Assembly (NCBI RefSeq): GCF_001949145.1
Contig: NW_019091371.1
Location: 1,295,063-1,320,802, forward strand
Reading direction: 5' to 3'
DNA from: Acanthaster planci
Lineage: Eukaryota; Echinodermata; Asteroidea; Valvatida; Acanthasteridae
DNA length: 25,740 nt
The notes under the pieces are model-generated. The model saw only the letters and a program-made list of their open reading frames with translations. It searched no databases and had not been told where the DNA came from. How positions within the stretch are numbered: the first letter of the stretch is position 1; every line of letters begins with the position of its first letter. Made by a program: the position numbers and the translations under genes. Below, in pieces: positions 17,823 to 25,740 of the stretch.

Positions 17823-20800
17823 GTTAGCAGATGTCTTCTTTTTTTGGGGGGGGGGTGTCAAATGTTTGAGTAAGGCCCTAGGCCTACCTTTTTTCTGCTT
17901 GGCCTACATGTGGTGTATGTAGGCTACTAATAGTGTTGTAAACATGGATGGGTCTAGGCCGAGGCAAGCTCTATGGCCGAAGTTAGGTACGTGTAGGAAG
18001 ATTAAATTTAAAGTAAACTTTTCTTAGTCATAGTTTAACCCCCCCCCATCATTTTTAGCAACATTTGCAAGTTCCAGTGACTGATCAGTATTCAAATTAA
18101 TGATATAGTGTAAAATATGAGGCCCTGCCCTCTTAATCTTCCTTGATAACAGTAAAGAACCAATTCTTTTGTTTCAGCAGAACTTCCATTGTTAAGGGAG
18201 TTAGGTGGATTGTGAAGAACATTACATCCATGGACTGCACAATCACAGTACTGTGTGTGACCATGGTGTGACATGTTTCCATTTGGAGATGAACACTTTA
18301 AATGGTACTGTTGAGTTTGTGAACTGTTGACTTGATTGATTAAAGCTTTCCTATATGCGCCTCAACTTTTGAAACTTTTATGCCTGATAGGCCCTAACTA
18401 AGAATTTTTTCTCTGAATCACTGTACACGGACACCACCAGACAATGGATATTTATTAACTATGACTGGAAATTTTTTGCTCAGATAACACCTTTTTTTTA
18501 ATGCAAAGTCATTTTCGCTGTCATGCTCCATGGCTTTGAACAAAATTATATCACTTTTTTGGGGGGATGCTCAAACTTGGGCCATGAGAATGAATATCCT
18601 GGATTTTGGCTGAAACTGCAGCCCAAAAATTTCATTATTTCAAAGAGTTATTATCTCGGAAGTGATGTTGTTTTACCCATTGGGAATGGTTAAAAAACTG
18701 GCTACAAAGTAAATCGGCAGTTCACAGTACGCCCGCGTACAAATGGCGTGATGCAAGACAGACTGAGAGCTAGTCTACTTTTAAGGTTGGTTCCCTTTGC
18801 ATGGACGTGTACTTGCTATCGATGTGTGGTTTGCACACCAACTAATGAATGATGAAAAAAGCTTCATTGGTTTTCAAAATTGTCGGGACGGAAATCTGCG
18901 ATGTTAATTCTTATGGTCTTACAGGTTTGTCCAGTGTATGCAGCAACATACACATTTTACAGTGTGTGCCCAAAGTGTATGGTCAAGCTAAATTTAATAA
19001 AATGAAGCTACCCTGGCACCCTTCCACACACTAGAAGAATCCAAAAGTCTGTTGCAGATCACCCAATTTGGGATTCCAACAACTTGCTGTGTGATTTTTG
19101 AAATATTTGCACTGCATTTCAGATTTTGGAGACATTTCACTACATGTTGCTCAAATGAATTCTTGAATATAAACGGTGAACCCATAGCAATGATAACATT
19201 AGTATAAATAAGTGTGATACAGATTTGAAATTGGTGTAGAACTTTGAAAATACAGGGATACAAGTGCACTACACGTTCTTTGAAGCAATGTACATGTAGC
19301 TTGCTGTGAGGCCATGTGGTACAAAATGTTCAAAACAGGAATCAAAAAAGTTTTATTTTGCTTGGCAATACCCAAGAACAAATGGGTAAATATTTCCTTG
19401 AGCGTAATTCAATTCCACATTTCACCTGTTTTCTAAGGTGTAACAGGTCAGGAAATCATTCCATTGTCACTTATGTAGTTTTTATTTTAATTTTGCCGTA
19501 TTTACACTATTGATTTATTTCTGTGTGAATTTAAAAGCTTGGACAAAAAATAGTTCTACTTCAAGTTTCCGACCCTAATTTCTTGATGCGACCCTAAGAT
19601 TTTAATGGCAAGTTAGAAATCAAATTAAAAAAAAAATAAGAATTTATAAATCCTGTCTTCTCTTTCTTCACAAAACATCTCTCAACTGTTTTTCATGTCA
19701 AAACATGTTTTTTACATGTTTTCCTACTTACACTTACAACTAATGGCAAGAAACTTCCGCTATTATCACCAATTCCCTTCGTGATTTGCTATCGTGGTGT
19801 TGAAAACACATGCGCAATGCTTAATGCAATGAAGCAGTGCTGCACTGGTTCCTGCCACACTGCTCCATTACCAAAGAAGGCATGATGGAAATGCAACCAG
19901 TCTATGCAACTTGGCCAAAATAGCATTGTTGCACTACACCATAATCACACACAGCCTCTACGGATGCATGTTAAAAAAAAAACCAGATGTTGCGAGTTGA
20001 TTCCTGAAGTTAAATCACAGAACTTGTGTCTTGTCTGTGTATGTATTTTCTTTGCTCATGAATTTAATTTGAGATTTTATTGTTTGTACTGTGCATGTAT
20101 TTAGAGTGAGCATGTTTCCACAAAATTTCCTGCCGCAGCACGATGTTTATTGCCTGCCCCTCTTGTGCATCATGCAGCCTTGCCATGTGATATACGGACA
20201 TTGTTCGCCAGGTTCCTGTCATGATCACCTGACTAACATGCATAATAGTGCAAATTGTCCATAATTTTTAAGGATTGTCGTCTGTACATACCTTTTTACA
20301 TTGATTACTTAGGCAATTATTTATCACTTTTTGTGGTAATTTTTGGTATCTTTCATGCCCATTCAATCAGCATCAAATATTGACTAAAAAATTAATTTTT
20401 CTTCTGACCTACAGCCCCTATTCTGGAAAGGCATGTAATTGGAAGCAGATTTTTTTTCTTGGCCTTGGCAAAATTTAATTTCAGAGCAAAAAGTCGTAAT
20501 GTAAATGTGTGTAATTTAAAAAAAAACAAAAATTGAGTTTTTACATCTGTTAGGCCAAGCCTACGTACATGCTGTGCTACTGTGATGCCTGCTCAAAGAT
20601 CCTGAAAATTTTGGACATCAGATGGTCTTTGATGTATTATAGAGCATTTCTGGGAGTATGAAGTGTTTTTCTGACAAATGAAAGGAATTCATTCTCCATG
20701 TAAGTGAAGTTACTCATCTATGAAACGAAGAAGAAACACACTGAGTCTCAAAAGTACTTTGTCTCAAAATTTTACAGAAAGCATGATTACACTCATACCA

Positions 20801-21765
20801 TATGCTACGGTCAAAGGTTGACTTAATTACCGTTGCTCACCCCTAACAGTCCCAAATCCTCCGATTTCAGTATGATTTTACATACACCATAGGGGGTTAA
20901 GGGTTAAAGCCAAAGAAGTTGGCGACATCAATCTATTTCTCAAAAAGGAGTGTGCAATACCATAGGATCCTAATGAAATGGTGAATAATTTTATACAAAC
21001 CAGCTTTAATTTCATCTTTTGATGAGAGGAAAAAAACAATTTCCATTATTTTGGGACCAACTCTTGACAACTTTTTTGGCAGGGCTCCAGTTTTCTAACA
21101 AAAAAAAACTGGACAACAGGTCTAGGAACTGAAGAATCTTTCCAGACCTGAACTATGTATATGAGACCTGTGCCATAGATGACAAAAAATATTTTGCCCT
21201 ATGTGAAAGGAATACCATAACAGAATGCTATTTATCTGTAAGAAATAGCAGTCCTGAAATTTACCTTTGAGTTTTGTTCCTCTGCACATGCAGAAAAAAT
21301 GCTTAATATGATTTTTTCCACAAAGTAATTCATGCATTGTGCATGCAGCCTCCATGAGTCTTTAGATCAGGCATGTTACATGTAGTTAGAAAATATATGT
21401 TTGATGCCAACATCGTCTTCATGGTGTCGAGTAGTGCACCCCTGCGGCAGTTACTTTTGGATTCTCTGCTAGAAATAAAGTAACCATTGGGGATGAGTTT
21501 AGTACGATTCATGTTTATATTTAGCAGGGCACCTTTCTGCTGTGGGAATTATGCATACAAAAAAAAAATTGTAAAACATCCTTGCGCCAGAATACCAAAT
21601 CTTAATAATTTACACACACAACTTATAGCACATGTACTGTACACACAGAAAGGGCCTAATGCCTCAGCTCTGCTTGTGGTTAAAGGCCAATAAATAGGGC
21701 AGAAATTGTCTTGGCAAAAACAATCACACATCAGAGATGTAAGTTTTAAATGTCAGTTGAAATGT

Positions 21766-21945
21766 CCAGTACAGCTGATTCACAATAGTACGCCTCCAGG
21801 AATTTGCAACTCATTGGCCGATACCAACATGCGAAATTTGTCGACCCTTTCTAAATGTGCTCTGGGTCGACAGATTTTGCACATTGTGAATGGCCAATGC
21901 GTTGCAAATCCTTGGCGGCGCACTATTGTGTAACACCTGTATTGG
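21766..21945. mobile_element. 180-bp palindromic MITE-like hairpin
   Basis: Two 82-bp arms (21766-21847 and 21864-21945) are inverted copies with about 80% identity around a 16-bp loop. Matched blocks include CACAATAGT, ATTTGCAAC, CATTGGCC and TCGACCC at the loop-proximal end. ORFs on both strands here merely read through the palindrome. No transposase or clear target duplication is seen, so the class is uncertain. Because it lies in the ARID1 intron it would fold into a long hairpin in the pre-mRNA. Confidence 0.85.
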
Positions 21946-23849
21946 CAAGTGACAAAAAAAAGGTGAGGCCTGTATGCTCCAAGCATCTCCAGTTTTTTTT
22001 TTAAACAAAAACAGTATGAGGTTGACCAAAGGCAGTGGTGAATCATGTCTCATTACCAAAATACACAGTATTGGCCAAAAGTATATTATACAGGCATGTC
22101 CAATTATGAACAGGTCATTTATACACACTTAAAGCTCCTTGAACCATTATTGCACATGCTTTTGCATCTTGCTGAAAAATTGATTAAATATGTTATATTG
22201 CAAGGAAAATGTATGTATACATTAAAGACTTCCAGGTACATCGCTTTTGAATGTTCATGACAAATTTAAATACAACACTTCCGGCTATGTTTCATTGAAA
22301 TTGTCAAAGTTGTTAATGTTTTTAGTAAACTTACTGGAAATGTAACTTACTGGAGTGCTGTGAAGAACAAAATGCAAACATTTTATGTGTTCATAACTTA
22401 TTTTCTGCATTATACATGTAGTTGGAAATATCTCACTGTATCTCTGCTGATACACTGTTTTATTTACTGACAGAACTGTGATTCATTCCAAACAGTGATC
22501 TCACTTTCATAAACAACAGGTCACTAGTCAGTTATTGGGACAAGTTTTAAAATGCTGTTGGACTTTACTTATTAAGGTTTTCTTTCAACTCTGGAATAGC
22601 ATATGGAAAATGTTTATCGCAAAGTCTTTATTGTTCGGGCAATCCTGTGGAGCCAAAATGTTGCAGTATGAGGAGATGACATTTGACAGCACCCAGACAC
22701 CCATTTTGGTCCATGTACGTCAGGATCATATTACGCTGATTATTTCTTTAGAGGAAATCTATGAATGAAGGCCATGTGGTTGATTGGAATTTGTGGAATG
22801 TGTATACCACCTGGTCTGAGTCACAGTAGAGGTCATCCACGAGGGGATTGCCCTCAATCCACCCTCAGTCACATGACCTGCAGATTGACTGTTTACACTT
22901 GGGCATTAAATAATTCAGGCTTTCCCCATTGTGTACCACTAACTTGGAGATAATAGACTATTTTTAGAATAGTGCCCCAGATGAATTTGCCCTGCTGCAG
23001 GTTTTGAGTTGCAGGCTGCCTTAGTGAGCTGCTTGAGTAAACACAGTATTATGTTGGGATTGCCCTTGTGGTTCATCTACATGTAGCTTATCATTAGTAT
23101 GAGTATGAAGGGGTTTCCCCTTTGTCAGCTGTGAAAGGGAAGATCCTCTAGAATGAATGCTGTTATTCAATGGGGTAATTACTGTTGTGGTTTTTACATT
23201 AGTGTTGTAGTATCATGTTAAATTTTCTGTTGATTTTTTAGACCAGGTAATAAATAACATGTACCTGTACTCTAGACAGTGTTCATGTGATATGACTATG
23301 TAATGGGCTCTGTCACTGAAAATCGTTTTTGGGCACTTGCAGTGTTATGTATAATGCATTGGGGATTGCGAAGTACATGTAAGATTCAGTTTTTGGTGCT
23401 GTTTATTTATCTGACTTCATATGTTTTGACTGATTCAGCGAGATTTTCAGGCTACTGATGGGGCTTGCATGACATCAGTGCAGTGCTGTTCTAATGTGTG
23501 TTCAATCATCTGAAATCAAGGATTGTTGTGGCCTAATAGGCTTATGGATGTTTCTGCAAAAAATGACATGATGGCCAAGGTAAATATAGGGCAATGCAAA
23601 ACTGGCTGTAAGAGGGCAATTTTTTTGTGGGGCATCTCGGTTAGTAAGAAGGGCAGCGATGACACTGGTTGTTGAGGCCATTGTTCATTCCAAGCCCTGG
23701 CCCATGCTTCACGAAACAAATTTTCCTGTTCGCTCATGAACGGTGATCTCTTCAGGCATTTTGAATTTCCATTTGAGGAATTTTTGTGCTGTTCAAGATC
23801 CATCCACATTTTGTGATGAATATTCTGAGCCTAAAATAAAAAAAATTGT

Positions 23850-23940
23850 TCTTCACAAATTTCCATGACTTTTCTACGCGTGGAAATGAAAAACAAGATT
23901 CCCTGACTTGCGTGATTTTCCATGACTATGAGAACACTGT
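23850..23940. repeat. Possible degenerate CCATGAC-type repeat
   Basis: The words TTTCCATGACTTTT, ATTCCCTGACTT and TTTTCCATGACTAT recur within about 90 bp. Similar TTCCATGAC/CCCTGAC wording is familiar from non-autonomous DNA transposons in animals. No ends were identified, so this is a weak call. Confidence 0.3.
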
Positions 23941-24454
23941 TTTCAGAATCTGCTAGAATTTGTAGCTTCCTCTGCTTAGCTGGATCCCAGGGATAGAAAT
24001 AGGGCCTCAGAGCTAATTTTAGCCCAGGCACATGAGACGTTGCAGGGACCTGGGGCCGTCGCCCACTGGCCCAAGCTGTTGACAAAAATTTGGGGAAAGA
24101 TCAAAGAACTTAAAGGCATTGTATAGGAATTGCACTATATAAAAATGGGATTATCAAATTATCTTGAAATATCTTACTTTAAAGTAAGTACATAATAGTG
24201 TCGGACAATCTGTGAAATCTTACCGCCAGGAATACAATCTGTTCAACTACTGCAACCGTTAACAGGCGCAACAGAAATGTGTGAAGCATTGAGCTGTTGG
24301 AAGAGTGTATATTAACGGGTAATATACAAATCATGAACATGCCTTTTGTAAGCTGAAACTCATTAACCAGCAAAATACATGTAGATGCATAACTGTAATT
24401 AACAGTTTAAGGAGAATTTTGACTGGTTTAAAATTCCTCTTCGCAAAATGCAGG

Positions 24455-24650
24455 AATTTGGAGGACCGAGGTTACTTGGAAGTTGAAGCATTGGAGTACT
24501 TTGAAGGATTGAGGGTACTAGGGGTTTTGCCCCTGCAGGAATATGGAGGGTTTAGGTTAATAAGGTCAATGGACCACATGAAAATTTTGGAGGAGTCAGG
24601 TTACTGGGAACCCACGCTAAAAGATGGTTTTGAAGGATTCAGGTTATTTG
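24455..24650 (+). repeat. Decayed minisatellite, about 43-bp unit, 5 copies
   Basis: A core of the form TTTGRAGGAYTSAGGTTA recurs starting near 24457, 24499, 24539, 24584 and 24628, with a spacing of 40-45 bp. Copies differ considerably. An 82-codon ORF (24419-24667) crosses the array and repeats short peptides such as YFEGLRVLG, EYGGFRLI and GFEGFRLF. This reflects the DNA repeat rather than a recognised protein. Two further core-like words (TTTGGAAGATTCAGG and TTGAAGGATTTTGC...TTCAGG) occur at about 25583 and 25621. Confidence 0.65.
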
Positions 24651-24723
24651 TTATGTGTACTTCATAATTTTACACTTGTGAGGCTATATGTATGTATATT
24701 CTCCTCAGAGCTTTTGTCTGTGC

Positions 24724-24731
24724 ATACTGAC
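24724..24731. repeat. Left target duplication of hAT-like element
   Basis: ATACTGAC matches the right copy, ATGCTGAT at 25184-25191, at six of eight positions. Both differences are transitions, as expected for an aged 8-bp duplication. Confidence 0.5.
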
Positions 24732-25183
24732 TAGCGCTGTACCCAATATCCGGATATTCGGTCAAGTATCGAATATTATTTTCCGAGTTCGAATATTCCA
24801 ATGTAAAATTCATGAAAACGAAGGGAGAATTTCTTTTGTTAAATGTCAAAAATTGCACTGTGGAGACTTGTTTCAAGCAGATACAAATAAAAAGTAACAG
24901 AAATCTTACGATGATTGGAAAAGTAAATTAATCATCCAAAAATTTAAAGGACAAGAAAATGTGTTATCGAAATCCTGCTAAAATGTGGCTGGAAATTCTC
25001 CCTGGTGAGAGAAGGTATTATAGTGATAATAATGTACAGTTGTGTGATTGTGTTTGTTACTGCTACCGATTTTGTATATGGATTGTTCATCAACAATTTG
25101 CTGGTCTGTATGACCGAATTTTTCGGATATTCGATTGAATTGAAGTATTCGAATAGTTAATTATTCGAATCGACTTAGCCCTA
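24732..25183. mobile_element. Non-autonomous hAT-like DNA transposon
   Basis: The element is 452 bp. The left end reads TAGCGCTGTACCC and the right end, inverted, reads TAGGGCTAAGTCG. Both are followed by runs of TATTCGAATA-type words (left CCGGATATTCGG and TCGAATATT; right TTCGGATATTCGATTG and TATTCGAATAG). An imperfect 8-bp duplication flanks it. TAG-initial inverted ends and 8-bp duplications are typical of hAT transposons. The interior has no transposase, so it would depend on a relative elsewhere. Confidence 0.65.
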
Positions 25184-25191
25184 ATGCTGAT
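25184..25191. repeat. Right target duplication of hAT-like element
   Basis: ATGCTGAT is the imperfect partner of 24724-24731. Confidence 0.5.
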
Positions 25192-25347
25192 CATCAGCAG
25201 TGTACCCTCACAATAGCTGGGAAATCAGACACCCCTAAATGTAAACCAGACATTACAATATCAGTATTTACACAGTGACCCAGGACAATGACTTATAACT
25301 GGCCTTGTACTGCACAAGCAGGGCAAGACCCTGCAAGTGACCCCTCT

Positions 25348-25376
25348 GCATTCACCAGGTGAGAGCTGGTGAATGC
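25348..25376. repeat. Short perfect hairpin
   Basis: GCATTCACCAG and CTGGTGAATGC form a perfect 11-bp stem around the 7-nt loop GTGAGAG. No T-run follows and the context is intronic, so it is not a bacterial-type terminator. Its function is unknown. Confidence 0.7.
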
Positions 25377-25740
25377 CAGCCGTCAGTGGATGGGGCAATT
25401 TTCCTCAGTGGTGCAGTAAACGCGTATTGTTTATTTACAGTGTCAGCATAATGTGTAAATCTACACTTCAGAATATCACTTATTTTCTGAAAGTACATAA
25501 TTTTTTTTTAATGTCAAACCGAAACATTCTTGCCTTTTTCATGGATCGGTATAACAGTGGTCATAAACCACACTGAAAGATTTTTTGGAAGATTCAGGCA
25601 GTTGTGCCCAGTAGCTTTTATTGAAGGATTTTGCAGAATTCAGGTCATTTACTACAAATACGGGGCAGGGAGTAAATGTTAACCCTAACTGTCTATAACC
25701 TGCCATTATCCAACAGCAGGTTTTGTGAGGTTTTGGCAGG

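Larger units (their letters stand above)
17823..25740 (+). other. ARID1 intron 1, 5' part (acceptor outside window)
   Basis: The intron starts GTTAGC at 17823. Read through, the exon frame soon reaches a stop (17871-17873). I found no segment resembling the next ARID1 exon (vertebrate exon 2 begins around a PSSPMDQMGKMR-type peptide), so the intron exceeds 7.9 kb. It is AT-rich, carries most of the window's TACATGTA palindromes, and includes a hairpin MITE, a decayed minisatellite and a hAT-like element. All ORFs within it are short and without family resemblance. A long first intron is typical of animal ARID1 genes and may harbour enhancers, but no specific enhancer can be called. Confidence 0.8.

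Noticed and set aside
21780-22128. ORFs of 75-105 codons on both strands near 21.8-22.1 kb
   Set aside because: They read partly through the 180-bp palindrome, mirror each other and have no family resemblance.
24419-24667. 82-codon protein with internal peptide repeats
   Set aside because: The peptide periodicity follows a decayed DNA minisatellite in an intron. No splice sites or homologues are recognised.
17824-25740. ARID1 exon 2 within the window
   Set aside because: I looked for a peptide of the type PMDQMGKMRP and for proline/glutamine-rich frames after an acceptor and saw none.
1-25740. tRNA or other structural RNA genes
   Set aside because: No tRNA B-box (GGTTCGAATCC-type) was found in a tRNA-like context. 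The TTCGAAT words near 24.8 and 25.15 kb belong to the hAT-like element.

Overview
This is a eukaryotic, intron-bearing, AT-rich genomic window, very probably from a marine invertebrate animal. An echinoderm or a related deuterostome is my best guess. That guess rests on the full-length ARID1-type first exon, a dense mix of decayed transposons, and over-representation of the palindromes TACATGTA and TAGGCCTA. I cannot name the species. There are no bacterial operons, rRNAs, tRNAs or CRISPR arrays.

One gene is certain. The + strand from 16794 to 17822 is the first coding exon of an ARID1 (BAF250/Osa) ortholog, the large subunit of canonical BAF SWI/SNF chromatin remodelers. It gives 343 codons, then a consensus splice donor, then at least 7.9 kb of first intron running to the window end. 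An in-frame stop just upstream, a good Kozak context and a MAAxVA N-terminus fix the start. A CpG-containing stretch with a perfect CRE (TGACGTCA) at about 16.04 kb may belong to its promoter or to an upstream leader exon.

Layout: 1-47 is a GA microsatellite cut by the window edge. 48-4800 is mostly anonymous sequence with two weak exon candidates: a minus-strand signal-anchor exon at 1229-1360 and a + strand coding-like fragment near 2370-2600. 4839-6271 is a large foldback structure with arms of about 440 bp. 6300-8290 is anonymous. 8290-11075 is a dead APE-type LINE (endonuclease tail, linker, reverse transcriptase), split by about 1.2 kb that carries two 108-bp direct repeats. 11.2-13.6 kb holds an AAGTC-type simple repeat, a diverged dimer and a transposon-terminus-like motif. 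14338-14540 is a solo LTR with a perfect 5-bp target duplication. About 15.9-16.8 kb is the putative ARID1 5' flank. The intron (17823 onward) contains a 180-bp hairpin MITE, a decayed minisatellite with a period of about 43 bp, and a 452-bp hAT-like non-autonomous element with an imperfect 8-bp target duplication.

Apart from ARID1 no complete gene is visible. The window is best read as the 5' end of ARID1 beside a transposon-rich intergenic region. I saw no convincing previously undescribed multi-gene system. The most unusual structures are the long foldback element, the split LINE with its direct-repeat insert, and the intronic hairpin.
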